A stretch of DNA of 64,000 bases from Trichomonas vaginalis G3. Taxonomy: Eukaryota; Parabasalia; Trichomonadida; Trichomonadidae. The stretch is taken from contig NC_067204.1 of assembly GCF_026262505.1 (NCBI RefSeq), positions 3,443,797 through 3,507,796 on the forward strand, written 5' to 3'. This document shows positions 9,988 through 20,368 of the stretch, piece after piece. A program made the position numbers and the translations under genes. Below the pieces are notes generated by a model, which did not search any database, was not told the DNA's origin, and was given only the letters and a program-made list of their open reading frames with translations. Position 1 is the first letter of the stretch, and each line of letters starts with the position of its first letter.

Positions 9988-11478
9988 TTATAATGAATGC
10001 TTTGCAGAAAGCAGTGCGAGATCATTGAAAATGATGTTGAATGCAGGCATAGTCTGTTCGTCGTCTTTGTGAGCGAGCTTGTATTCTTCAATTGACATCA
10101 TTTCCTGAACGATTGAAATAGTGATGTTATACAAAATAGAAAGTGCGAACAAGATCCAAAATGTTGCAGTGAAGAATCCGAAATAGTAATTAATATCATA
10201 TTGCAACACCATTGTATCATAGAAGTCTTTTAATGAATCACCATGCATTGTACAGAAGAGAAATGCTGATCCTTGCATAGCAGTAGCAAAATTCTCACTC
10301 AAATGACCAAAAATACAATTAGTAAAGCAAAGGAAACCAATGAAAACAGTTAAACATCCAACAAGGAATTGAAGGATTTTAATGGCCGAATTGTAGAAAA
10401 CCATCAAAATTAGAAATGCTGATGGCTTCAATTTGAGATATCTGACCAACAACATCGAATGCAAGAAAGAAGAAGCAGCCATTAAATAAACTATTGGAGG
10501 AATAGTTTCTTCTATGTCTTGGCCAACCAAAATATACATAATACTTGCAGCAATGGATACAATATGAGTCAACAAAGCAAATAAATCCCATTTATCGAAC
10601 TTTTTCCAAAAAACATCAAATGGTCGCTGTCCAGAATCAGTTGCTTTGGCATAGCAGTATCTGTAAAGGTTGTATGTTTGATTTCCCATGATAATTAGTG
10701 CACAAATGTTGAGAATTCCGATGAAAATTGGAATTGAAAAATCAAATGTTGAAAGAATTGAATTTTGTGACGTAAGATCGAATTTTTCTTGAAATCTGGT
10801 ATGTGATAAGTCCATAAATATCGTATCTGTGTCGTAATCATGTGTGAATTCAACAAAAACTTCAAGATTCATTCTTGTATCTTGAACTTGATGAGCAACT
10901 TGTACGTGATAGATACAAGACTCTGTAATCTTATTAAAGTATTGAAAATAACGCTTAATTATGTTTGATGTTTGTTCAATGTTGTTTTCATTAAATTCTA
11001 AGTCGATTTCAGTACCATTTTTAAGTTCTATCTTGACATTGCCATTGTCATTAACAATAATTGGATATGCACATGGAAATGATACAGGAAATTCGAAAAA
11101 TCTCTGTAAACTTGTATTTATAACAGCAGATAAGTCTTTGTGATAATAAATTTGGCCAACACCAACTGTAATTCCTGCTGGCGGGTTGTGAATTCGAATA
11201 TCTTTTAAAAAGAATGATGAAAGAGATTTTGAAAAATCAAGAGTAAATGCAACAGCACCTTTTTGATGAAACAGAGTGAAAAGGAAGTAACTGCAAAACA
11301 AGCTAACTTCTAAAAAGCAAATATAAGGAAGTTTGAAGTATCTATTCCAATTTCCAAAAATATGATGGGGTTTAATATTATTACGCATGCTGCTATGGGA
11401 AGCAACTCTAAATCCACCTTTGTTAGCACGTCCATCATCAAATCCAACTAATTGTAACCTTGATTGCTGAGGCAACAT
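9988..11478 (-). CDS. Mucolipin/polycystin-type TRP cation channel
   Basis: The 496-residue membrane protein has TRPML/PKD topology. A cytosolic N-terminus comes first, with S1 at about residues 48-70. A large lumenal domain of about 175 residues follows (71-245), with Cys136 and Cys188. The remaining helices are S2 (247-270), S3 (298-318), S4 (326-347), S5 (365-388) and S6 (432-458). Between S5 and S6 the pore loop reads SAFLFCTMHGDSLKDFYD; mucolipins have a similar loop with N-G-D-D-M-F as selectivity filter, here H-G-D-S. The family conducts Ca2+ and other cations from endolysosomes into the cytosol. The C-terminal tail is short (EEYKLAHKDDEQTMPAF). It is transcribed divergently from the bromodomain gene, 87 bases away. 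A damaged second copy lies at 24194-25681. Confidence 0.85.
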   Translation of the reverse strand: MLPQQSRLQLVGFDDGRANKGGFRVASHSSMRNNIKPHHIFGNWNRYFKLPYICFLEVSLFCSYFLFTLFHQKGAVAFTLDFSKSLSSFFLKDIRIHNPPAGITVGVGQIYYHKDLSAVINTSLQRFFEFPVSFPCAYPIIVNDNGNVKIELKNGTEIDLEFNENNIEQTSNIIKRYFQYFNKITESCIYHVQVAHQVQDTRMNLEVFVEFTHDYDTDTIFMDLSHTRFQEKFDLTSQNSILSTFDFSIPIFIGILNICALIIMGNQTYNLYRYCYAKATDSGQRPFDVFWKKFDKWDLFALLTHIVSIAASIMYILVGQDIEETIPPIVYLMAASSFLHSMLLVRYLKLKPSAFLILMVFYNSAIKILQFLVGCLTVFIGFLCFTNCIFGHLSENFATAMQGSAFLFCTMHGDSLKDFYDTMVLQYDINYYFGFFTATFWILFALSILYNITISIVQEMMSIEEYKLAHKDDEQTMPAFNIIFNDLALLSAKHSL

Positions 11479-11565
11479 TTTTTTTAGAAAAAAATAATTT
11501 TTTTTATAAGATTAAAGGGTTCAAAAAATTAAAAATGGGGTAAATAAAAAGTGACACGAACAAGA
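11479..11565. promoter_or_regulatory. Divergent promoter region, channel and bromodomain genes
   Basis: Only 87 very AT-rich bases separate the two start codons, so both promoters must lie here or overlap the genes. No clear consensus initiator can be assigned to either side. Confidence 0.4.
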
Positions 11566-12222
11566 ATGAATGATTTTGAAAAGCGTCAATGTCTACATCT
11601 AACGAACAAAATGATCCATAAGGACCTTTGTCATGTTTTTAAGGACAAAGTCGACCCAGAACGTGATGGAGCGCCTGATTATTACAAAATTATCAAACAT
11701 CCAATTGATTTAACAACAATTAAGCGAAAATTAAACTCAAATGAATATAAGTCGATTGAACAATGGGCTGATGATGTAAATTTGGTATGGAAAAATGCAA
11801 AAACTTACAACAACGAAGGAAGTGTTATCCATTTCATTGCACAAGAGCAAGAAATATGGTTTGCGCGTAAATACAAAAATATTCCAAGAACAAAAGACGA
11901 AGAATGGGTTTATCAGCTCCAAAAGGCTACAAAAATTTTATCTAGGTTAGCCACACAACCTCCTAACTCAATAGTCCCATCAGCTAATGTTTTATTTGAT
12001 TTAACAAAGATCCAAGCAGAACTTGCACCTCTTCAGACAGTTACATTCGCCCCAGTTGAGAATAAGCCACCAGAGCCAGAACCAGTAGAAGAACAGCCCA
12101 AATCAGAAACACCTGAAGTTAAGGAACCAGAACCTGCCGAAGAAACTCAACCAAACCAGCAACAGCAAGAAAATGCTGAATTACCTGTTCAAGAAGCAAG
12201 TGATTATATAGATGATTTATAA
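11566..12222 (+). CDS. Bromodomain protein
   Basis: The ATG at 11566 (MNDFEKRQCLHLTNKMI) gives a protein of 218 residues. One bromodomain covers roughly residues 5-105. The ZA loop contains D-P-E-R-D-G-A-P-D-Y-Y-K-I-I-K-H-P-I-D-L, the BET-like signature PDYYKIIKHPIDLTTIKRKL. Helix B ends in the acetyl-lysine-contacting Asn of N-A-K-T-Y-N-N-E-G-S. A helix (EEWVYQLQKATKILSRLA) follows, then a Pro/Glu/Gln-rich low-complexity tail (PEPEPVEEQPKSE; NQQQQENAE). Bromodomains read acetylated histones; short single-bromodomain proteins of this kind are numerous in trichomonads. An upstream GTG in the same frame at 11551 is not needed. A broken copy lies at 25769-26425. Confidence 0.9.
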   Translation: MNDFEKRQCLHLTNKMIHKDLCHVFKDKVDPERDGAPDYYKIIKHPIDLTTIKRKLNSNEYKSIEQWADDVNLVWKNAKTYNNEGSVIHFIAQEQEIWFARKYKNIPRTKDEEWVYQLQKATKILSRLATQPPNSIVPSANVLFDLTKIQAELAPLQTVTFAPVENKPPEPEPVEEQPKSETPEVKEPEPAEETQPNQQQQENAELPVQEASDYIDDL

Positions 12223-12886
12223 ATAGATAATAAATGTTTGCTATTTTTCAAAATTCTAGTATTTAATTCTTTTTTAATTTTAAATTATTAATTAACAACA
12301 TAATTATGGCTTTGGTTCGATATGCAGAGCATTACATTTCCAAAATCATTATTGATCCTAGGTATTATTGGCTGAATTAAGATTGACACGATTTTTCTAT
12401 TTTGTGAATAATATCTAGAATCAACAAGAAAGTTTCAGCCATTTATTCCTTTGTCTTTATAAGTCACTACATTAAAATGCTAAACCGACTGATAAATGAA
12501 TAATTAATTTCTTTTTGTTCTTTAATTATACCAAGAACATACAACATTCTTACATTTTTCTCAAATGGCACGACATATGCCCCGATCACAATTCTACTTT
12601 CCCAACATTTAGAATAAGGTTATTGCCCTAAAATTCAGTTATAGACACTTAGGAGAGTATTTAAACCATGATATTTTGGCATATGATAGAGAAACATCTT
12701 ATAAACATTTTCAGTATGTTTTCCTATAAAATAACGAGCTCACATGAAATTACTAAAATATCAAATTTTGATTTTCACTTTAAAGTTGGGAGAATACTCT
12801 ACAGTGACAGGGTATACAATTTTAACCTTTGTTTTGATTATAAATAAAGTATTGATAGAGATATGAGTTGTACAGAATTATACACG
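12223..12886. other. Intergenic, last part of duplicated block
   Basis: AT-rich sequence with no gene. It is repeated at 26426-27089, and the identity stops at the motif TACACG. Confidence 0.7.
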
Positions 12887-15800
12887 AGGGTAATGGTTGT
12901 TGTTAGAAATTGTTGTTAAAGTTCATAGCATCTAATGTCAAGTTGTATGACCTCATATATCAACTGTAGAATATCTTCTCTTGGATAATATTTGCCATCT
13001 ATGTTTATATGAATTTAATACCGGGGGTAGAAACAAGAATAGTCATTTAGTTTCGTCTGAACAGTACAAACATGAGTATCTGCATGTTTCATTGCAGTTG
13101 TTAAAGCAATATCTGATCTTGCACCTGGGTCAGCACTTTGGTTTCCAACTTCACCTGCAAAGTCCTTTGACAGATATTTGGTTGTATAGGAACATAAGTG
13201 GAACTGCAATATATTTGGCAGCTAAAGCATTTGAAAATATCGGGTCCAACATATAGACTGCAAGTCTGCTTTCTATTCTCTTGCATTCAAACTTTTCGCA
13301 TGTGAACTTAATGGGTCCCAAGCAGTTCAGCAGATGAAATAATAGTTTACTTCATTGTTGAAGTTTGAGAAACAAAGTCTAAGTCAACTTTGTTTTGCAA
13401 AATTCGGCGAATGACGTTTGATTTGTTCCTTTACGTCTGTAATAGTGAATGGGTCTTGTGTGTGGGCAATGATCTAAGTTATTTTTGCTTGGAGTAAGTT
13501 CGATAGAAATTTTTCTGCCCAGTTTGGCAAGTAATCTTAAAAACCTGAAGATGAGGAGATGCAAAAGGAACTCTAAGTTTCAGTTTTACTTTGGTTACTG
13601 CTGCTGCAGTGTTGTCCAGAAAGGTTAACATAAACTCCTGGACGTTAGGGTCAAGTCTTCTTATTTTCTCAATATTGCATACTGGTTGTTTGTCTCTTAG
13701 CTTGTTGTTGTACTGAGTTTCTCAAAGCGAACATTCATAGTTTGCCCATGTTACTGTTTGAAACTAAGTCAGAGTTAGAATATATCTTATATCCCATGAA
13801 AACTTCTGGAGCATATTGGTATCGACATAGAAAAATTCCATTGCAACCTTTCTTGTCAGAAAACTTGGCAGAAGTTTTATTTCAATGTCTTGTTCCACGT
13901 ATAAGAATGAGTTGTCAATAGAAATAAATATGAAACCTGTCGCAAGCATAATACTACTTTGTTTGAAGAACTTCTCCAAACTCACCTACGTTTCCATAAG
14001 AAACAGCAGTTGTATATTTCGTAAGTTCCAGGAACATATTTCGACCTTCTAATGGCATTGTCGCATCGTTTACCATTCGGAACATTTCCGTTCATGGCAT
14101 CAAAACGTGGCGTTATATTCTGAGCGGCGTTACATTTCATATGGGTAAAAATATAGAATAGTTGGATTTATGTGTCATAATAGAACCCACTCTACCAACT
14201 TTACTTTCTTCCTGACTGAGTTTTTAACTCTTCTTTTTCCTTCATTGCCACATACTTTCACTAGATGAAGTTACTTTTCACTACTTTCACTTTGTTCTAC
14301 TCTTTTCTTTGGTGTCGCTTTTTGGTAACTTCGCCTCTGCTTCAAGTTGTTGCATCTTTGCCTCATGTTCACCTAGTATGTTGTAAATTTCCCATGTCTT
14401 TTTGCCTTTGGGCTCTGGTCGCCCATCTCAGGTAACCTATATCCTAGAAAGATTTGTCATAGTTGTATTTGAGTCTTCGCGTATTGTTTGCATGGACTCT
14501 TTCCTGAGTTCCGGTTCAAGCTCTTCAAACAGAGGCTTGTCCATATGGAATAAGCTCGTTTCCAAATATATGTTTTTGTAGCCATTCTGGTTTTCTTCCA
14601 TGTTACCAATAATATCTTTGTGAATGGGAAAGCTTTTACCCCAATGTTTCAGTCTTGCGTCAAATTTTCTGTAGTTGGTTTTATTTTGTCAAGGAACATG
14701 TTTTTCAATACTAAATTCATTTGGTACTGTCCATTTGAGTTTTCTTAAATATTCATCCCTTCTCGGTTCATTGTCTGCAAAGTAAAGTTTTTATGACATT
14801 TTGTAAACTTTCGTTTGCAAGGTCATTACAATAGGTTCTCTTCCTTCTGTCTCCCCTAACTTTCTTCTAAACTCTTCACCAAATATACCATCTCTATGGT
14901 TCTGTGTAGTTCTTTGAGATAAATGTCTAGAACGTCAGGTGTTATATTTCCATCAGCCATGTTCATTTCATACTGGTTCAAAATATCTTGCATCTTTCAT
15001 ATCTTTCAATGCATTAAAGCGCGCTGAAAATACAGCTATATCTGGTTCACCATTCACTTCCATTGCGTCTACAACTTCTTGGAATTGTGGTTTGTAAGTT
15101 TATGAACCACCTATCCGGATTAGCTTTATGAACCCATCTCATTGAGTTCCATAGTCTGCAGAAACAAAAGTAGGTTTGTTTCCATATTGGTTAGAGTTCT
15201 GAATGAACTTTAAACAATGTTTCATTTCTATATGTTTTGTTGAAATTTAACCTTTTATTTCACCGAGTTCAGCCAAAGATTGAACGTTATATGGTCGTAA
15301 GTAAAAAGGATTGTTGTATTTGCGTACATTTTCTTTCAGTACTTCCATTCTATGCTGAATATTTTTCATCTGATGTTGGAGTCTTTTGTATGTCGGTGAA
15401 CATTTTTCGATATTCTTCTACTATGTCAGCCGAATTTTTCTTAGACTCTTGGAAAGATTCCATATTCCCCGCATACACTTGTTGAGGGTCAAGATTTTTC
15501 GGCTGTTCCAAATCTTCATCTAGTTCTGTGAAGTTAGTTTCCAAAGGAGGGACTTGTTTGTTTCCTTCAGGCTCTTCTAGCTTTGTTGCTGAACTATTTC
15601 TTCCATGTCTGGTTGTATTTGAACTCTTCCTGTTGAGTTTCTTGTACCTCATCTTGGTGGCATTTCATATATTCCGAGACCGTTTTTAAAAAGTTCCCTA
15701 TCTAAGTCATCCGGACTCATAAACCTTTCTTCTTTCGTTCCGTCTCTATTTTTTACGCGTTTCATGAAGAGAGTTGAATTATCATTTAGCTCTGACACCA

Positions 15801-17718
15801 AATATCTCGGAGTAAATTCATCCATGTCATTTGATGATATGCTATTAAATCATATCCTTAGCGAGCTTGTTATTTTCCAGTTTGAAATTATATCCCATTT
15901 GGTGCTGAAACCATAAAGCTAAATAGGTTCGGGTCAGTATTTCCTTCCTTAACTTTCTAATAGCTTCTTTATATCTGTCACTAAAGTCAAGAGTATCTGG
16001 GTAACCATAGTCTTCCTTAAGCATTTTTAAGAATTCTTGGTTTCCTTGTTCTCTACTTCTTTTATGTCCTTGCTCTGTTTGTGGTTGGTTGTTGTGCAGG
16101 GTTTTGAACTGTTGGTTGCTGTGCAGTGTTTTGAACTGTTGGTTGTGGTGCTGGATTTTGAACTGTTGGTTGTTGTGTTGGTTTTGGTGCATGCCTGTGT
16201 CTGTGTCCATGTGACGATGTAAATGTTTTAGGTAGTCCTGGTGCAGGTGCTTCTCTTGGAGGGTTTGGTGGTATATAAGTTCCACCAGCTGGCACATATG
16301 TTCCATCTGCAGCATAATGTCCTACCTGACTTTTCGTTTTTAAGAAAGCATTTACTAGGTCTGTTTTGGTCTGTTGTAACTCTTTTTCTTGACTTTCCAC
16401 AACAGTTGCTCTAACGGCGTCATAGCACTTTGAACTGCCTGTCTCGTTGCTGCATCTGTTATTTTCGTCATATTTTGTGCTACTTCTCTTAACTCTTTGT
16501 CGAAACCTTCAGACTTCAGTTTCTTTCCAGATGAGAAGTCGTTCACTAGTTTCACCTTACTATGAAGAGCTTCGAAGGCGTTCTTAAAGTCAGCATTCAT
16601 TAAAGCTTCATTTGAACTGTCTTCATCCGCTTGTATTTTTGTCCTTATTGACCCTATAAGTTGGGCTGCTTTGGCGTTGGTTGGGCATCTAACCAGTCAT
16701 TATTAGCTTTTATATATTCTGCGCTTTTCATTGCCTTTTGTGGCTGCGCGTCGTTATTTTTTATCTTCTTGTGCTAAGTTTTCATACTGTACGGTTGGTT
16801 TTGCAACTGTAAAAGTTTTTCTGCCTTTACATTTGCTTCAACTTCTTTTTTATACTCATCGCTATCCATATATGTCTTCAGGGCTTTTTGTTTTATTTCT
16901 TCATCTTTCAGTACTTTATATTGAGTAGTATGGTTTTCAAATTTATAACATCTTTTCCATTTTTGCTACTTCTGCTGCTTTTCTTGACACTTTTTTTGCA
17001 TATCCTCTGTACTTAGTTCTTTCAGTTGTTCTTCTTTCTTCTTTTTCTCTACGTTTAACTCATTGAGTTTCTTGTGTGTCTGTCATATTCTAGTTTCTTT
17101 TCGTTTTCACTTATTTGTTTCTGTATGTCTATGTTTGACTTTTTGACATCTGTTATTTGATTTTTGAGTGAACTCAAATTCATTTGACTTTGAGGGTTAT
17201 AAGCTGTTCCGTCTGCAGCTCCACCATAGCCTGCCATTTCGCTAAAAGTGCCGCTCTTTTAACCTCCACTCTGTGCACCAATAACTCGGCTTAAAAGCAT
17301 AGGGTTGCTTGACATTTGTTGCAACATAGTGGGGTCATTCATCATTTTGTTGTCAACTGTTGTTGTGGTGTCAGTTTTACTATTGGATGTTTCAATGCTC
17401 TCTTCCTCTTACGTATATTCTTACGTAGCTTACGTGGCATTTTAAGTGAAGTTAAAAAGCGGTTTTTGACAGATGTTTATATGACACTTTTTGTTCAGCA
17501 CAAAAAACTACTCGGTCAAAGTGTTGTCAGTTTTGTAAAATAACCGTCTTATCTCATTCTATAAGGGGAAAAAGGCTTCTCAAAGTATACTTCCTTGGAA
17601 CGCCCGTAACTTTTCCTGTAGCGACGATAGACCCTTACTTGTCCGGACAAAGTTATACTAAACATCTTCAGGGCTAGAGGGCACGAAGTGCCTGGAGGCC
17701 CCACTACCTTTTTTTTTT
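12887..17718 (-). mobile_element. Maverick (Polinton) fragment, right end; broken
   Basis: The right end is defined by a terminal inverted repeat (17645-17718) whose complement recurs at 27695-27775. All coding traces lie on the minus strand and read away from this end. They include a Lys/Arg-rich N-terminal segment and a coiled coil near 16900-17440, a Gln/Pro/His-rich low-complexity protein at 15845-16600, an acidic spacer protein near 15350-15650, and further structural-type sequence down to 12980. By position these are probably virion-type structural genes, but none matches a family clearly enough to name. The element is truncated at 12886 and its frames are broken many times, so it is an inactive fossil. 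Moderate decay suggests an old but not ancient copy. Confidence 0.75.
17645..17718. repeat. Maverick terminal inverted repeat (right)
   Basis: Its reverse complement matches the left repeat near 27700-27770 over about 68 bases with two or three differences. It contains an internal small palindrome, GGCACTTCGTGCC. Confidence 0.85.
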
Positions 17719-17744
17719 CATTATCATTCAAAAATTCAATTATT

Positions 17745-18281
17745 CAAGTTGTTTTGTCCCGACGGTTTTTACGGTTATAAAATGGTTGCGAACTCAATCC
17801 ATCAGCAAAATGTCGGTTGGGGTGCCCTTCTTGGCCTCCTGAGTACTCACCAAGATACCCCCAGCTCCCGCAAAACACCTCCCTTAGGTGAGCATTAACT
17901 GATGACATGAGTTAACAATTCTACAAAATCATCAAGCATGAAGGTTTATGATATATAAATCAAAATCTCAGAAACTGCTTGACTTTGCAAGTTGCTGTCT
18001 TTACCGGTTACTCTGCTGCAATCTCTTTTCTGATTGCAGGCAAAGTTCTGCATCCTGAGGACTTTGCCTTGCAGATATGCTTGTAATCACTACATGAGCA
18101 ACTTGGTGTTGCAAGTTGCTGTCTTTACCGGTTAGCTTTTTTTGAAGTTTCTTCGCATCTTATATAAGCTCTAGATCAATATTTATCATCAGAATTTGCA
18201 TCTCATAAAGCACGATATTAATCAAATAGGCAAATTTCATTCGGAGTCTCTCATTAAATGAGAAACTCCGAATGAGATTTG
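17745..18281. repeat. Hairpin cluster A1
   Basis: Consecutive inverted repeats are visible: GGGGT...CTTGG / CCAAG..ACCCC near 17819-17865; CACCT / AGGTG near 17878-17893; CTGCAATC / GATTGCAG near 18012-18040; GGCAAAGT / ACTTTGCC directly after it; GCAACTTG / CAAGTTGC near 18098-18120; and a 25-bp stem with two mismatches at 18231-18281. The phrase TTGCAAGTTGCTGTCTTTAC occurs twice, 126 bases apart. No protein gene is seen. Confidence 0.7.
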
Positions 18282-18546
18282 CTCTAAGGTAATGTACTTG
18301 TTATGCTTGGCCTAGAAGCAAGGAGGAAACATGTATATGGAATTCTCTCAATTGAGGATTCAAATCCAGATAACAGCAATATAAGTTAATATTGTTGTGC
18401 ACCTCAGGTTGTTTATAGGCCCGAGAACGAGAAAAGAATTTATGGTGTGAATTGGCTCGATATATACCCACGCTCTGTAAAAAATACGTTATATTTTCTT
18501 TCATATGAGAAAAATGTTTTTCTTTTTGATAATACTATGTGCTTTG

Positions 18547-18663
18547 TTACTTCATAAATTGTCTATTTTTCTTATTAAAACCTATTTTTTCCGCTCTCAG
18601 AACGCGAAAATATGAACTACATGACGAGATAAATCGATTTCTTATGTTCCTAAATTTTCTCAT
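18547..18663 (-). CDS. Small protein shared with the core of the large palindrome
   Basis: The ATG at 18663 begins a 38-residue frame: MRKFRNIRNR, then FISSCSSYFRVLRAE, then KIGFNKKNRQFMK. The core of the 43.8-52.3 kb palindrome encodes FILLCDSYFHDLTAE followed, after a nine-residue insertion and DYVG, by KIGFERLDRDIMRLYE. The DNA is also similar over this stretch. The frame reads toward hairpin cluster A1, the same relation as in the palindrome, where each copy reads toward its array. Conservation between two otherwise unrelated loci argues that something here is functional, either the peptide or the DNA. No known domain is recognised. Confidence 0.4.
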   Translation of the reverse strand: MRKFRNIRNRFISSCSSYFRVLRAEKIGFNKKNRQFMK

Positions 18664-18773
18664 TTTTCAATCTTGCTCAATACTCAAAAATAAGCAGACT
18701 CTCAAATAGAGAACATAAAATAACTCATATTTATCTAGGGCTGTACAAAATCGAGAAAAACATTGCCGTGCGG

Positions 18774-18834
18774 TAATATAGGGTCAAAAAAATCGCGCCT
18801 CGGCGGCTCCGCCGCCTCGGCACTATTAAGTGCG
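18774..18834. repeat. GC-rich hairpin patch
   Basis: A GGCGGC-TCC-GCCGCC hairpin sits inside CCTCGGCG...GCCTCGGC in an otherwise AT-rich setting, and a smaller GCACT..AGTGC pair follows it. It lies between the small shared frame and the pyrimidine tract. Confidence 0.7.
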
Positions 18835-18852
18835 AATTATATTTAATATGTC

Positions 18853-18931
18853 CTTCTTTTTTTTCTTTTTTCTTCTTCTTTTCCTTTCCTTCTTCCTCTC
18901 CTTCCTCTTCTTTCCTTCTCCTTCTCTTTTT
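18853..18931 (+). repeat. Polypyrimidine tract (about 79 bases)
   Basis: An almost unbroken run of C and T (TTCTTTTTTTTCTTTT-like, then CTTCCTCTCC-like blocks). It is a candidate triplex (H-DNA) former and marks the left edge of hairpin array A2. Confidence 0.85.
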
Positions 18932-18984
18932 ACAACAACGTCGAAGATCTTCGAATTTGATTGTTGGAAAAGCATCTATTTCAG

Positions 18985-19840
18985 ATAAAGGATGCCTTTC
19001 TCACAGTCAACATACGAGGGTCCTGGCTGAAACGTTCTCAAAAAGCCTGAGATGGTAATTCTCTGATCACTCATAGCTGGGCAGGTAGTCATTGCTGACA
19101 ATACCTGTCTTTATGCATGCACGCTTTCATGTATATGGGTTTACACTATCAATTCGCAAAGTTGTTCCGAATTCTTCCAAAATGGAAGGACCCGAAACAA
19201 CTTTGCTTGTTAACGATACAGACGCATTACTTTGCATTGATACTGTGCTGAGTTGTGTAGAAAGTTTGATTAGAGTTGTTTTGTTCTGGTATCTCTCATC
19301 TTCTGATGAGAGAAATCAAAGCAACACAACTCTAATGAGTTTGTTTTCACTCATTTGTATGTAGGTTTTTAGTTCGATTGGAGCTGCTTCATAATGAGAT
19401 CTCTCATCAATTGATGAGGGAGATCATAACAAAGCAGCTCTAATGTATATGCTCGTATTAACCGGGTTGTAATGCGTTGTAACGCCAGTTTGTAGTTCGT
19501 TTGGGGCCACTTCACATTGAGATGAGAAGAAATGATTAAAGGACTCTGAAAGGCTTTGGCCGTTGATTTTGTAATCACATTACTTGGAACTAGCTGGATG
19601 CTAAGCTGTGTAGAATGTTCGATTAGAGCTGTTTTGATATGATTTTTCTCATCATAAGATTGGAGGAATCATAGCAAAACAACTCTAATGGGTTTACCAT
19701 CATCTACTTGTATGTAGATGTTTGGGAAATTGTCTTGTTAATCGATTTTCGAGATGACTTTCAAATGCTATCATCAAATGACAAACAAGTATAGATCTGC
19801 AATTTTCCCAAATGAACGGGGTGGATAAGATCCCAGCCCT
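18985..19840. repeat. Hairpin array A2 (period about 110-122 bp)
   Basis: Long imperfect hairpins follow each other at about 19156, 19267, 19377, 19499 and 19620. Examples are ATTAGAGTTGT...TCTCTCATC / GATGAGAGA...ACACAACTCTAAT (about 34-bp arms), and the next unit with GGAGCTGCTT...CTCTCATCAA / TTGATGAG...AAGCAGCTC. The stems differ between units, but each unit pairs with itself. Shorter paired segments lie between them. A terminal hairpin (TTTGGGAAATTG / CAATTTTCCCAAA) closes the array. No protein gene is supported here. Confidence 0.75.
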
Positions 19841-20368
19841 ATCGTCATCCCAGTGTCAATTTTACAAAAAAAAATTCTTAATAAAAATTTTTTATTAAAA
19901 AAATTCTTATCTTTTTTCATTGAAATTTAAATAATAAAATAAATTTGGCTGTAAAAACCATCAATTATTATAATTCTTATCGAAACACATGTAGAAAAAC
20001 ACTTCTCTTTTATACTCTTTCTATTTGAAACCTGTTTAGTTCAGTAATTAATAATAAAAATTGTGAAAATAGTGACTATTTAACTAAAAATATATTAAAT
20101 GATGTAATAATGAGATATACATATATTTTACGAATTATAATTAGAAATTATTCTGGTCTGGGAATCCCAACCCAAAATCATTGAAAATTTGAATATATGG
20201 GATGGGCTACCCATCCCAAAACTATATTGAAATTTTTGAATTGATAATAAATGTATCTATATCTAAGGTATATTAGAGAATTTTTAAAAATTATGCATTA
20301 AAAAATTGAATTTATTCAAAACAAATTGAGAATAAAAATGCTTAAGTAATCACTTCATTATTTCAACA
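19841..20368. other. AT-rich spacer with one GC-rich hairpin
   Basis: No gene. A perfect hairpin GGGATGGG-CTA-CCCATCCC lies at 20199-20217. This is where a terminal repeat of the transposase-bearing element might be expected, but I could not identify one. Confidence 0.5.
20350..20360 (+). promoter_or_regulatory. Initiator-like TCACTTCATTA
   Basis: Two overlapping TCA(C/T)T(T/A) motifs lie within 20 bases of the transposase ATG at 20369, matching trichomonad promoter practice. Confidence 0.45.

Larger units (their letters stand above)
9373..12886 (+). repeat. Duplicated block, copy 1
   Basis: This block (a small open frame, the mucolipin-type channel gene, the bromodomain gene and about 660 bases downstream) is present again at 23582-27089 in the same orientation, 3514 against about 3508 bases. 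Copy 1 has intact genes. It ends at 12886, exactly where Maverick-derived sequence begins, whereas copy 2 runs on into unrelated AT-rich DNA. Confidence 0.95.
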
